From assembly GCF_001306145.1 (NCBI RefSeq), contig NZ_LGKO01000005.1, positions 1 to 64,000 of the forward strand: a DNA stretch of 64,000 nucleotides, read 5' to 3'. Of the stretch, positions 44,243 to 52,854 are shown in pieces. The notes under the pieces are model-generated. The model was not told the DNA's origin. It did not search any database and was given only the letters and a program-made list of their open reading frames with translations. Position 1 is the stretch's first letter. Each line of letters opens with the position of its first letter. Source of the DNA: Thermanaerothrix daxensis. Its GTDB lineage: Bacteria; Chloroflexota; Anaerolineae; Anaerolineales; Anaerolineaceae. The translations under genes and the position numbers were made by a program.

Positions 44243-44953
44243 TCAGAGCGCCGAATTCCCGTTGCGAACTGTGGCTTCCCACAGGCGGATGCTCTCCAGC
44301 ATGACGGCTCGTGTCAGGGCTTCGGCGGCATCCGGCTGATTCTGGCGGGCATATTCGAGCAAGCCCTCATAATAGGCGCGCGAGCGGGCGCGGGCGGCGG
44401 CGCGAGCGAAGTAGCGCCGGGCCATGCTCAGGTAGAGTTCGCGAAACCCGTTGAGAATGAGCGTGAATACCGGGTTGCCCGAAAGCACGGTCAGAGTGTG
44501 ATGCAACTGCCAATCTGCGGAAGCAAAGGCATCTGCTTCGTCGGGGACTCCACACAAGGTTTCCAGCAGGGCTTCTACCTCACCGCGGGCGCGCTCGAAA
44601 GCCAGGCGACAGTAGGCCGGTGTCAGCAGGACACGTACCTGCAGTAAATCCGGGATGAACGTGGGGGGAAGGGCTTCGGGGTGGTTGATGAGCGCGCTCA
44701 GGATGTTGAGGTTGCCCTCGCGCCAGTAGTCGCGCACACGAGTGGGCTTGCCGTGGTGAATCTCGATCCAGCCATCCCGCGCCAGGCGTTGGAGTGCCTC
44801 ACGTAGCGTGGGACGGGTAATGCCCAGGCGGGCCGCCAGATCACGTTCGTTGGGCAGGGTGCTACCTGGGGGGAACGTGCCGGTGAGAATGGCTTCGATG
44901 AGGCGGTTTTCGGCGATTTCGGCAGGGCGGGGGGGAGGGGGCAGCCAATCCAT
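44243..44953 (-). CDS. GntR family (FadR-like) transcriptional regulator
   Basis: The 236-residue protein has a GntR winged helix at about 15-75 (STLPNERDLAARLGITRPTLREALQRLARDG) and an all-helical ligand domain that resembles FadR more than generic FCD proteins: GNLNILSALINHPEALPPTFIPDLLQVRVLL is the conserved linker string in FadR. FadR senses acyl-CoA. This and the AGPS-like gene hint at lipid-derived substrates. A palindrome at 44969-44984 between its promoter and start codon is its likely operator. First gene of the glpD operon. Confidence 0.88.
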   Translation of the reverse strand: MDWLPPPPRPAEIAENRLIEAILTGTFPPGSTLPNERDLAARLGITRPTLREALQRLARDGWIEIHHGKPTRVRDYWREGNLNILSALINHPEALPPTFIPDLLQVRVLLTPAYCRLAFERARGEVEALLETLCGVPDEADAFASADWQLHHTLTVLSGNPVFTLILNGFRELYLSMARRYFARAAARARSRAYYEGLLEYARQNQPDAAEALTRAVMLESIRLWEATVRNGNSAL

Positions 44954-44968
44954 AAGAGGCTCCTGATA

Positions 44969-44984
44969 GGTAAGAGGTCATACC
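44969..44984. promoter_or_regulatory. probable operator of the FadR-like regulator
   Basis: GGTAAGAGGTCATACC reads as GGTAnGAnnTCnTACC, symmetric in 12 of 16 bases, and lies over the predicted start site of the regulator's own promoter, 15 bases before its ATG. Confidence 0.6.
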
Positions 44985-44990
44985 AGTTAC

Positions 44991-45019
44991 AGTATAGTGA
45001 AGTCGGACCCAAAAAGCAA
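44991..45019 (-). promoter_or_regulatory. promoter of the fadR-glpD operon
   Basis: On the minus strand TTGCTT (45019-45014) and TATACT (44996-44991) have a 17-base spacer, directly upstream of the palindrome at 44984. Confidence 0.6.
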
Positions 45020-45029
45020 GTGGTTTTTC

Positions 45030-45038
45030 TGATATACT
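45030..45038 (+). promoter_or_regulatory. extended -10 promoter of the GT2 gene
   Basis: TGATATACT is an extended -10 element (TGnTATACT) without an obvious -35, 36 bases before the predicted start. It is divergent from the fadR promoter. Confidence 0.45.
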
Positions 45039-45073
45039 TACTTTGAACTTATTTCCTGACGATTGTTCCTGCG

Positions 45074-46078
45074 TTGATCTCAAAAAACGCTCTCCCCTCT
45101 CAGGTTGCCATTGTGGTGCCGGTTTACAATGAAGAAGCCGTGGTGGACGCGTTTCATCAGCGTCTGCGCAGGGTGATTGACGTGCTTCCCGTTACCTTTT
45201 CGATCATTTACGTCAACGATGGTTCTACCGATGGTACCCAGGTTGCTCTTGAAGCAATAGCGCAGGCGGACCCGCGGGTCGTCGTGGTGGAACTGAGCCG
45301 CAACTTTGGGCATCAGGCCGCCCTGACCGCGGGTCTGGATCAGGTCGAGGCCGAGTGGGTCATCAGCATGGATGGGGATGGTGAGCATCCTCCTGAACTG
45401 ATTCCCGAAATGCTGGCGCTGGCAACCCAGGGCTACGAGGTGGTGCTGGCTCAGCGGCAAGAGCCCCAACAGGCAGGTTGGTTCAAGCGCTGGACCTCGG
45501 AGGCTTTTTACTACCTGATCAATCGAATCGCCTCCACTCCCATTCCACCGGGGGTTTCGGATTTTCGCCTGCTCCATCGCCGGGCTTTGGAAGCCCTCCG
45601 TCAGATGCGCGAATATCACCGCTTTCTGCGGGGGATGGTGGCCTGGGCGGGCTTTCGTACGGTGATTTTGCCTTATGCGCCCACCCCACGCCTGGGCGGG
45701 CACTCGCACTATTCTCTGCAAAAAATGTTACGCCTGGCGTTCAATGCCATCTTTTCTTTCTCCTTGGTTCCTCTCTATCTCGGGATTTCGCTGGGGGGCG
45801 TCTTCTTGTTCCTGGCCCTGCTGGAAGCCCTCTATGTGCTCAGTTTCTGGTTAACCGGGCGCCAGGCCAGTCTGGCGCCGGGCTGGTCTTCGCTCATGTT
45901 TGTTCTGCTCTTTGTGGGCGGCTCTTTGATGATCATGTTGGGAATCATTGGGTTGTACGTGGGGTATATCTTCCAGGAGGTTAAGCAGCGCCCCATCTAC
46001 TTTATCCGACGGATGGTCACCTTTTCCTCGGATGCTGAGTCCAAGCATGACCCGCATGCCCCTACGACGCCTGATTGA
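45074..46078 (+). CDS. polyprenyl-phosphate sugar GT2 glycosyltransferase (GtrB/DPM1-like) with membrane anchor
   Basis: The 334-residue protein has a complete GT2 domain (VAIVVPVYNEEAVVDAF, VNDGSTDGT, ELSRNFGHQAALTAGL, metal site MDGDGEHPP at 99-107, GVSDFRLLHRRALEAL) and two C-terminal membrane helices (about 235-310) as in GtrB. It should transfer a sugar from a nucleotide sugar to undecaprenyl phosphate at the inner membrane face. The start is a TTG at 45074 with a poor ribosome site; the exact start is uncertain. It overlaps the next gene by about 32 bases and may supply its lipid-linked donor. Confidence 0.87.
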   Translation: MISKNALPSQVAIVVPVYNEEAVVDAFHQRLRRVIDVLPVTFSIIYVNDGSTDGTQVALEAIAQADPRVVVVELSRNFGHQAALTAGLDQVEAEWVISMDGDGEHPPELIPEMLALATQGYEVVLAQRQEPQQAGWFKRWTSEAFYYLINRIASTPIPPGVSDFRLLHRRALEALRQMREYHRFLRGMVAWAGFRTVILPYAPTPRLGGHSHYSLQKMLRLAFNAIFSFSLVPLYLGISLGGVFLFLALLEALYVLSFWLTGRQASLAPGWSSLMFVLLFVGGSLMIMLGIIGLYVGYIFQEVKQRPIYFIRRMVTFSSDAESKHDPHAPTTPD

Positions 46079-48086
46079 GTTTCTGCATACCCTTCCTTTC
46101 CCCCTGTGGTTGGCCGGGATTCTCCTTCTTGCCTATGGCCCCTTCCTGCCCTGGCTGGGATTCTACTGGGATGATTTGCCCCTATTATGGATTGCCAATA
46201 CTTACGGTGCAGAAGGGTTACAACGTTATTTTTCCACGAATCGCCCGATCTGGGGGGTGTTTTACCAAATCTCGATGAGCTTCATGGGCACGGTGCCCTG
46301 GCAATGGCAACTCTACGCGCTGTTCTGGCGCTGGATGGCCGGTCTCACGTTGTGGTTGACCCTGCGGCAGGTTTGGCCGCAGCGCTCGGCAGAGGCGGCC
46401 TGGATGGCTTTGGGGTTCAGCCTGTATCCCGGCTTTGGGCAGCAACCGATCAGCATCGTGTACAGCCACTTTTTCATTGTTTTAACGGCGTTTTTTACCT
46501 CGCTCTATGCCATGCTGCGCGCGGTTCGTTCCTCTTCTCGTGGCTGGGGCTGGCATCTCCCTGGTCTGGGGCTAAGTGCGATCAACCTGCTGAGCATGGA
46601 GTATTTCTTCCTGCTCGATCTGTTGCGTCCGCTGTTGTTGGCGCAGATACTGCCGGGGGAGTACACCCAGCGCTGGCGCAAGGCCCTTCGCCTTAGCCTG
46701 CCCTACCTGGCAGTGTTTGTGGGGGTGGCGCTTTGGCGTGCCTTTTTCTTCCCCTACCAGACCTATAATTATCAGCCGCACCTCCTGCAATCCCTGAGCC
46801 TTCAGCCCCTGGCCGTGTTGGGGCAACTGCTGGGGCGCATGCTTCGCGACATTCTGCTTACCGGCATATTGGCCTGGTTTCACCCCTTAGCCCGTCTGAC
46901 GGCACTCCCCGAAGCGGGTCCGCGTACATTGCTCCTCACCGCAGGGGTTCTGGTTGTGGCGCTGGGAGTATTTTATTGGCTGGTGCGGTGGGTCTGGCCA
47001 CTCTGTGGGGGTAGCCGTCTGGTGGAGCGGTGGGCAGAGGCACGCCCTCTCCTGATCCTGGGTGGGGTTAGCCTGCTTCTGGCTGGCTGGCCGTTCTGGC
47101 TCACCGACCTGCCGATCCAACTTGGTTTCCCTTACGATCGCTTCACGTTGCCCTTCATGCTTGGGGCGGCATGCCTGTTGGTGGGTCTGGCGCGACTTCT
47201 GCCGGCAACTTGGGGGACGGCAGCCCTGGGGATTGTGGTTGGGCTGGCTGCGGCCTTTCAAACCCAGAATGCGGGTGAGTACCGGCGGGATTGGGAGACC
47301 CAGCGCGCGTTCTTCTGGCAAATGGCCTGGCGCATTCCTGATCTTAAGCCTGGGACTACCGTGGTTGTGCAGGGACTGCCGCTAACTCATTACAGCGATA
47401 ACTCCCTGACTGCGCCGCTGAACTGGATTTACGCTCCGGAAAACCGCACCCAGCAGATGGACTACCTGCTGATGGACCTTGACGTGCGTCGTTCTTATCC
47501 GGCTCTTCAGGCAGGCATTCCGCATCAACCGGTGGTGTTGGATTATCTGGCCGCCACATTCAATGGAACTACCGATCAGGTGCTGGTGCTTTTCTTCCGG
47601 CCCCCTGCCTGCCTGCGGGTCATTGACCCTGCCCTGGAGGCCGACAACCTGTTCTTACCCCCACAATTGCGTCGGGTGGCCGCACGACTAGGTGCCCCGG
47701 CGCAAATTGAGGCTCAGGCCGATCCGCCCAGCTTGCCTGCGTTTTACGGCCGTGAACCGGCGCATGGCTGGTGTTACTACTACGAGCAGGCCGATTTAGC
47801 CCGCCAGCGTCAGGACTGGGAGACCGTGGTGCGTCTGGCTGAAGCCGCTTTTGCCCTCGGCGATTACCCCAACGATCCTGCCGAGCGCCTGCCCTTCATT
47901 GAAGGGTACGCCCATGTGGGTGAGTGGGAGCATGCGCTGACCCAGAGCCTGGAAGCCGCCCGGGTGGCTCCGACCATGCAGGAGGTGGTATGCCGCTTGT
48001 GGCAGCGTCTGCTACGTGAGACCGCGCCAAGCCCACAGCGTGACCGGGCAACCATGACTTTACGTCAAGAAATTACCTGCCCTTAG
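46047..48086 (+). CDS. large membrane protein, probable GT-C glycosyltransferase
   Basis: The 679-residue protein has about ten membrane helices after a short cytoplasmic start, and a first outer loop with the acidic pair Asp42-Asp43 in LGFYWDDLPLLW, as in GT-C transferases. The C-terminal 230 residues are soluble and end with helical repeats (EQADLARQRQDWETVVRLAEAAF, AHVGEWEHALTQSLEAAR) that look like tetratricopeptide-type helices. It starts within the last codons of the GT2 gene, so the two are probably coupled. I chose 46047; the ATG at 46056 is equally possible. Specific function unknown. Confidence 0.75.
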   Translation: MTRMPLRRLIEFLHTLPFPLWLAGILLLAYGPFLPWLGFYWDDLPLLWIANTYGAEGLQRYFSTNRPIWGVFYQISMSFMGTVPWQWQLYALFWRWMAGLTLWLTLRQVWPQRSAEAAWMALGFSLYPGFGQQPISIVYSHFFIVLTAFFTSLYAMLRAVRSSSRGWGWHLPGLGLSAINLLSMEYFFLLDLLRPLLLAQILPGEYTQRWRKALRLSLPYLAVFVGVALWRAFFFPYQTYNYQPHLLQSLSLQPLAVLGQLLGRMLRDILLTGILAWFHPLARLTALPEAGPRTLLLTAGVLVVALGVFYWLVRWVWPLCGGSRLVERWAEARPLLILGGVSLLLAGWPFWLTDLPIQLGFPYDRFTLPFMLGAACLLVGLARLLPATWGTAALGIVVGLAAAFQTQNAGEYRRDWETQRAFFWQMAWRIPDLKPGTTVVVQGLPLTHYSDNSLTAPLNWIYAPENRTQQMDYLLMDLDVRRSYPALQAGIPHQPVVLDYLAATFNGTTDQVLVLFFRPPACLRVIDPALEADNLFLPPQLRRVAARLGAPAQIEAQADPPSLPAFYGREPAHGWCYYYEQADLARQRQDWETVVRLAEAAFALGDYPNDPAERLPFIEGYAHVGEWEHALTQSLEAARVAPTMQEVVCRLWQRLLRETAPSPQRDRATMTLRQEITCP

Positions 48087-48115
48087 TTGGAGGATGCGCC
48101 AAAATCGTCTATAAT
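48087..48115 (+). promoter_or_regulatory. promoter of the galE gene
   Basis: TTGGAG (48087-48092) and TATAAT (48110-48115) have a 17-base spacer. Confidence 0.6.
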
Positions 48116-48152
48116 CTCACCCGTGTGAGCATTTCCATCCCCAAGGAGGCGT

Positions 48153-49244
48153 ATGAAGATTCTAGTCAGCGGTGGTGCCGGTTATATTGGGAGTACCATC
48201 TGCTCCGCTCTGCTGGATGCCGGCCACACCCCCATCATCCTGGATAATCTCTCCACCGGGCGGGTGGAATTCACCCGCGGGCGCATTTTTTACCATGGTG
48301 ACATTGCGGATGTCGTGCTCCTGGAACGCATTTTTCGGGAGCATCCCGACATCCACGCGGCCATTCACTGCGCGGCGCTGATTGTTGTCCCGGAGTCTAT
48401 GGAGAAGCCCTACGAGTACTATCGCGAGAATGTGGGCAAATCCATAGAATTTTTCTACCACCTTCAGCGGCTGGGTTGTAAGCGCGTGGTCTTCAGTTCC
48501 TCTGCCTCGCTGTACGATGTGGTGCCGGGGTTCATGGTGCGTGAAGACTCGCCGCTCAAGCCTTCCAGCCCCTATGCACGCACTAAATATATGATGGAGA
48601 TGGTGCTGCGGGATTACTGCCTCAGTTATGGCATGTACGGCATTGCCCTGCGCTACTTCAACCCCATTGGGGCCGACCCCAAGATGCGCAGTGGCATCCA
48701 TGTGGAAAATCCCACCCATGTTTTAGGGCGGATGGTGGACACCGCATTGGGGAAGTACCCCTATTTTGAGATTACCGGCACCCAATGGCCAACCCGCGAT
48801 GGCACGGGGATTCGTGATTACATCCACGTTTGGGATCTGGCCGAGGCCCACCTGGCCGCCGTCCTGGACTTCGACGCCGTCTTTGAACGGGCTGGCAACC
48901 CACCGGATCGCTATCTGGTGATCAACCTGGGGACGGGCCGTGGGGTGACCGTGCGTGAATTGCTGGAGGCCTTCCAGAAGGTCATTGGGCGGTCCATCCC
49001 GGTGCGGGAAGCCCCGCCGCGCCCCGGCGACATTGCGGGCTCCTACGCCAACGCGGATACCGCAGAGCGCTTGCTGGGGTGGAAGGCGCGCCTTTCAATT
49101 GAGCAGGGCATCCGGGATGCGTTGCGCTGGGCGGAGATCCGCCGGCAGATCTTAAACGCTGGAAATGCCGGCACAGTCTCGCTCCAAAGCGCGGTGTCTG
49201 AAGTGGATTCGTCGGCTTTAGATCACGGCCCGGTGCACCCGTGA
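48153..49244 (+). CDS. galE: UDP-glucose 4-epimerase family protein
   Basis: The 363-residue extended short-chain dehydrogenase has the NAD motif GGAGYIGS (7-14), VVFSSSASLYDV for the catalytic Ser, YARTKYMMEM with the YxxxK pair, RYFNPIGADP, and a GalE-like end (NLGTGRGVTVRELLEAF, GWKARLSIEQGIRDALRW). GalE interconverts UDP-glucose and UDP-galactose, supplying glycans. Normal GalE is 330-340 residues; about 25 residues at the C-terminus are extra. AAGGAGG precedes the ATG. Its position after glycosyltransferase genes fits a role in envelope polysaccharides. Confidence 0.88.
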   Translation: MKILVSGGAGYIGSTICSALLDAGHTPIILDNLSTGRVEFTRGRIFYHGDIADVVLLERIFREHPDIHAAIHCAALIVVPESMEKPYEYYRENVGKSIEFFYHLQRLGCKRVVFSSSASLYDVVPGFMVREDSPLKPSSPYARTKYMMEMVLRDYCLSYGMYGIALRYFNPIGADPKMRSGIHVENPTHVLGRMVDTALGKYPYFEITGTQWPTRDGTGIRDYIHVWDLAEAHLAAVLDFDAVFERAGNPPDRYLVINLGTGRGVTVRELLEAFQKVIGRSIPVREAPPRPGDIAGSYANADTAERLLGWKARLSIEQGIRDALRWAEIRRQILNAGNAGTVSLQSAVSEVDSSALDHGPVHP

Positions 49245-49250
49245 GGCATT

Positions 49251-50639
49251 TCACTCAAAAGTGAACACGCGCCCGGTGAGGCGGGATTCCTCAGCAGCAA
49301 AAGCCAGACGGTGGCTCTCCAGCGCCTCGCGCGCTGTTTGCAGTACCTCGGCGGGGTTGCCCCCGGCCCGCACGCAGGCAACAAAGTGTTCCATCAACCC
49401 CATATCGCCGCCGCCGTGTCCCTGGCCCGGGGGTGGGCTGGTATCGTAGGTGCGGCGGGTAAGGGTGCGGTGCTCCTCGACTTGAATCCATCCCCCGCCA
49501 TTGCCAGCGATGCTCATCAAGCGTCCGCGGGTGCCTTCGATGCGCGTGGAACGGTGCTCCACATGCGAATGCCCGTGCATGGTCAGGGTGACCGTGGTGC
49601 CGTTGTCGAATACCATGCTCACTACCTGATGATCTACCACGTCGTTATCGCAGTGGTAAACGCAGCGTCCATAGGGACCGAGACGCAGGGCCTCCAGCAG
49701 GTTTTCGGGCGTGGGATCAAGCGCCAGGACCGTCAGCGGCCAGCCGCGGTACTCGGTGATCTGGCGCAGGTCAGGGTAGACTCGACTCAGGGCACGCACC
49801 AGGCCGGGCCGCTTGACCTGCTGCTGGGTGGCCCAGCGGGCAATACCGCGCGGCGCTGTCTCGGCGTAGTTGTGCCAGAAGGGCTTCATCTCCAGGTAGA
49901 TGTAAGGCGCGTAGTAGGGGCAGGTTTCTGCTGCCGGACAGCCATCCAGGCAGCGCTCCGGAGCACCGGGGGGAGCATTTTCGGGGCGGAAGTGCAGCAG
50001 GCTGCCCACGCTGTAAAGGCGGCGGCAGCGCTGCCCCAGGGCCCAGGGCAGCATATCCAGGTCGTGGCAGCATTTGGCCAGAATCATTGGGCTGGAAAGG
50101 GCCTGATTGCGCCAGTTGCCGCGGACGTAGGAGTGTGCCATGTGCCAGAATGCAACATTCTCGCGGTGATCCACATCCACAATTTGCCCCAGCACACCGG
50201 ATTGCACAATCTCGCGCAGCAGGCGGTAGTGGCGGGTATAGCGCATGACGTGCCCCACGTGCAACTGCCGGCCGGTGGCTTCGCTGGTCGCCACGAGTCG
50301 CTCGCACTCCTCCAGGCGCGGGGCAAGGGGTTTTTCCAGCAGGATGTGGTAGCCGGCACGCATTGCCGCCAGTGCGGGGGCGGTGTGCAAGGTATCCTGA
50401 GTGCAGATCAGCGCGGCGTCGGCCATCTGGGGTTCATCCAGTAAATCTTCCCAGGTGGTGTACTGACGCTCGCGTGGAATGTGGTGCTGGGCAGCGAAGC
50501 GAGCACGACGCTGGGGATCCGGCTCGGCGACCGCCACAAATCGCAATTGATCGGGGTGTTGTAAGGCGTAAGGGGCGTAGGCTTCGGCGCCGCGTTGTCC
50601 GGCGCCGATCAGCACAGCGGTGACAGGTTGCGAGGGCAT
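49251..50639 (-). CDS. Gfo/Idh/MocA family oxidoreductase with a cysteine cluster
   Basis: The 462-residue protein has a Rossmann motif (LIGAGQRGAEAY), EKP in LLEKPLAPRLEE, and a longer C-terminal domain than the 335-residue proteins at 14-16 kb. A segment with four cysteines (CLDGCPAAETC, then one more Cys in the YHCDNDVVDH region) is found in a subgroup of these enzymes and may bind a metal. Substrate unknown, probably a sugar or glycoside. The ATG at 50639 has GGAG 9 bases before it. It lies downstream of the oligosaccharide/peptide importer operon, behind that operon's terminator. Confidence 0.83.
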   Translation of the reverse strand: MPSQPVTAVLIGAGQRGAEAYAPYALQHPDQLRFVAVAEPDPQRRARFAAQHHIPRERQYTTWEDLLDEPQMADAALICTQDTLHTAPALAAMRAGYHILLEKPLAPRLEECERLVATSEATGRQLHVGHVMRYTRHYRLLREIVQSGVLGQIVDVDHRENVAFWHMAHSYVRGNWRNQALSSPMILAKCCHDLDMLPWALGQRCRRLYSVGSLLHFRPENAPPGAPERCLDGCPAAETCPYYAPYIYLEMKPFWHNYAETAPRGIARWATQQQVKRPGLVRALSRVYPDLRQITEYRGWPLTVLALDPTPENLLEALRLGPYGRCVYHCDNDVVDHQVVSMVFDNGTTVTLTMHGHSHVEHRSTRIEGTRGRLMSIAGNGGGWIQVEEHRTLTRRTYDTSPPPGQGHGGGDMGLMEHFVACVRAGGNPAEVLQTAREALESHRLAFAAEESRLTGRVFTFE

Positions 50640-50804
50640 TGGCAGGGCTCCTTCCAGAGTACGGGCTGGAGGGGGGATCATGACACCCACTCCCGGCTAA
50701 TTATATCTGCCTTGCGACTGCGGGTGGGGCGCGTTAGCAGGGCATTTTTCGTTGCCGTTGGTGTGCTCGGTGGAGAGGCAGTGCCATGCCCTCCCAAACG
50801 ACTC

Positions 50805-50829
50805 AAAACGCCGGGCATATAGCCCGGCG
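50805..50829 (-). terminator. intrinsic terminator of the ABC importer operon
   Basis: CGCCGGGC (50809-50816) and GCCCGGCG (50822-50829) form a perfect 8-bp stem with a 5-base loop, followed on the minus strand by TTTT. It lies 28 bases after the stop of the last importer gene. Confidence 0.8.
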
Positions 50830-50856
50830 CTGGGTCGCTGAGCAATCGAAGGAGGC

Positions 50857-51855
50857 CTATACCCGGTAGCAAGCGGCTAGGTGGCCCCCGCCTTTATCTT
50901 CCAGAGGGGGGTGGTCATTATCTTCACAGACTTTGGCGGCAATGGGGCAGCGCTCGAAGAAGCGGCAGCGCGGGGCCGGGTTGATGGGCTTGCTGATACT
51001 GCCTTTGATCTCGGGTGTGCCGCGCTTGAAGGTCGGATCGGGCACCGGCACGGCTGAGATCAGCGCACGGGTGTAGGGGTGCAGAGGGTGATGCAGTACC
51101 TCCTCGGTGGGCCCGTATTCCACGATTTTGCCCATGTACATCACGGCCAGCATGTCGCTGGTGTAGCGCGCCACGGCCAGGTCGTGGGTGATGTAAAGGT
51201 AACTCACCTCGAGTTGCTGGGCCAGGTCCATCATCAGGTTCATGACCCCGGTGCGGATCGAGACATCCAGCATGGAGGTGGGCTCGTCGGCAACCACAAA
51301 ACTGGGGTTGATCACAAGAGCACGGGCAATGGCCACGCGCTGGCGCTGCCCGCCCGAAAGTTCATGGGGGTAGCGGAACATGAACGAGGTGGCCGGGGTC
51401 AGCCCAACCTGCTCCAGCATCCTGGCAACCATGACCTCGCGATCCAGCACGGTCCCGATGCCCTGTACCGCCAGCGGCTCGGCGACGATGTCGAAGATGG
51501 TGAGGCGCGGGTTGAGCGACTCATACGGGTCCTGGAAGATCATTTGCACCCGGCGGCGGAAGCGTTTCAATTCCTTGCCTTTGAGCGCGGCCAGGTCCAC
51601 CAGATTGTTTTTCTCGTCGGCAATGAGGATCTTGCCCTCGGTGGGATCAATCAGGCGGGTGAGCAACTTGCCGGTGGTGGTCTTCCCGCAGCCCGATTCG
51701 CCGACCAGGCCGAGGGATTTGCCGGCGAGGATGGTGAAAGAAATATCATCCACGGCGTGCACTTTGAGCCTGCCAGGATTGAAGATGTTCCCCCCCACCG
51801 GATAATATTTCTTGAGACCTGTGACCTGTACCAGAGGGATGCCGTTTGGGGTCAT
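50857..51855 (-). CDS. peptide/oligosaccharide ABC importer ATPase (OppF/DppF type)
   Basis: The 332-residue ATPase has Walker [10 protein letters not shown], signature ELSGGQRQRVAIARAL, Walker B FVVADEPTSMLD, and the Opp-type C-terminal extension with CRFFERCPIAAKVCED, a Cys cluster typical of DppD/DppF proteins. It couples ATP hydrolysis to uptake through the neighbouring permeases. The ATG at 51855 overlaps the stop of the upstream ATPase gene by 4 bases and has GGAGG before it. Last gene of the operon, followed by a strong terminator. Confidence 0.92.
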   Translation of the reverse strand: MTPNGIPLVQVTGLKKYYPVGGNIFNPGRLKVHAVDDISFTILAGKSLGLVGESGCGKTTTGKLLTRLIDPTEGKILIADEKNNLVDLAALKGKELKRFRRRVQMIFQDPYESLNPRLTIFDIVAEPLAVQGIGTVLDREVMVARMLEQVGLTPATSFMFRYPHELSGGQRQRVAIARALVINPSFVVADEPTSMLDVSIRTGVMNLMMDLAQQLEVSYLYITHDLAVARYTSDMLAVMYMGKIVEYGPTEEVLHHPLHPYTRALISAVPVPDPTFKRGTPEIKGSISKPINPAPRCRFFERCPIAAKVCEDNDHPPLEDKGGGHLAACYRV

Positions 51856-52838
51856 GATTGCACCTCCGCCACCGGAGCGGGATTCCAGCAAGCCAGGTAG
51901 TGGCCGCCGCCGATATCTTCAAAGGGGGGCTGTTGCTGTTTGCAGATATCCAGTGCGCGCGGGCAGCGAGGGTGGAAGCGGCAGCCCGGGGGCGGGAAAA
52001 GGAGATCCGGGGGCTCGCCGCCCAGCGCAACCAACGGACGCTTCTCGCCGACGATGCTGGGGAAAGCCGACATCAAAGCCACGGTGTAGGGGTGACGCGG
52101 GCGCTTGAAGATTTCCACCGCATCGGCCAGTTCACATAAGCGCCCGGCGTACATGATGGCAATGCGCTCGGCCACTTCGGCGATCACGGCGATATCGTGG
52201 GAGATGTAGATCATGCTCATGCCCATCTGCTTCTGCACCTGGCGCAGTTCACGCAGCACCTGGTCCTGGACGATCACGTCCAGGGCGGTAGTGGGCTCGT
52301 CGGCGATGATCAGGTCGGGGTTGCAGGCCAGGGCCATGGCGATGATGGCGCGCTGACGCATCCCGCCGCTGAATTCGTGGGGGTAGCGATCGGCCATTTT
52401 AGGGTCAATGCCCACCAGGTGGAAGAGGGCTTCCACGCGCTTGCGTGCTTCGGCGGGGTCAATATCCCGCTCGTGACGCTCGATGGCTTCGATGATTTGA
52501 TCGCCCACTTTATACACCGGGTCCAGGGCATTCATCGCCGCCTGAAAGACCATCGAGATGCGCTTCCAACGCACGTTCTGCATCTCTTCTTCGCTGAGTG
52601 TGGTCAAGTCCATTCCATCCAGCAGGATTTGCCCGCCGGTGATCTGCGCGTTGTCGGGCAGAAGGCGCAAAAGCGCCATGGCCACCGAGGTCTTCCCGCA
52701 GCCCGATTCGCCGACCAGGCCAAGGGATTCACCGCGCTTCAAATCGAAAGAGACGTCATCAATGGCCGAGACCGGGCCTTTGCGCGTCTTGTAGATCATG
52801 GTGAGGTTGCGAACCGAAAGCAAGGGTTTTTCTGCCAT
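51852..52838 (-). CDS. peptide/oligosaccharide ABC importer ATPase (OppD/DppD type)
   Basis: The 328-residue ATPase has Walker [10 protein letters not shown], signature [16 protein letters not shown], Walker [13 protein letters not shown], the His of [10 protein letters not shown], and the C-terminal [16 protein letters not shown] cluster. Partner of the OppF-type ATPase. The ATG at 52838 has GAGG 8 bases before it; the longer upstream frame would overlap the permease gene. Confidence 0.92.
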   Translation of the reverse strand: MAEKPLLSVRNLTMIYKTRKGPVSAIDDVSFDLKRGESLGLVGESGCGKTSVAMALLRLLPDNAQITGGQILLDGMDLTTLSEEEMQNVRWKRISMVFQAAMNALDPVYKVGDQIIEAIERHERDIDPAEARKRVEALFHLVGIDPKMADRYPHEFSGGMRQRAIIAMALACNPDLIIADEPTTALDVIVQDQVLRELRQVQKQMGMSMIYISHDIAVIAEVAERIAIMYAGRLCELADAVEIFKRPRHPYTVALMSAFPSIVGEKRPLVALGGEPPDLLFPPPGCRFHPRCPRALDICKQQQPPFEDIGGGHYLACWNPAPVAEVQS

Positions 52839-52854
52839 AGGTCTATCCTCGGGT

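Noticed and set aside
49311-50444. 377-codon open frame on the plus strand
   Set aside because: Antisense shadow of the Gfo/Idh gene at 49251-50639.
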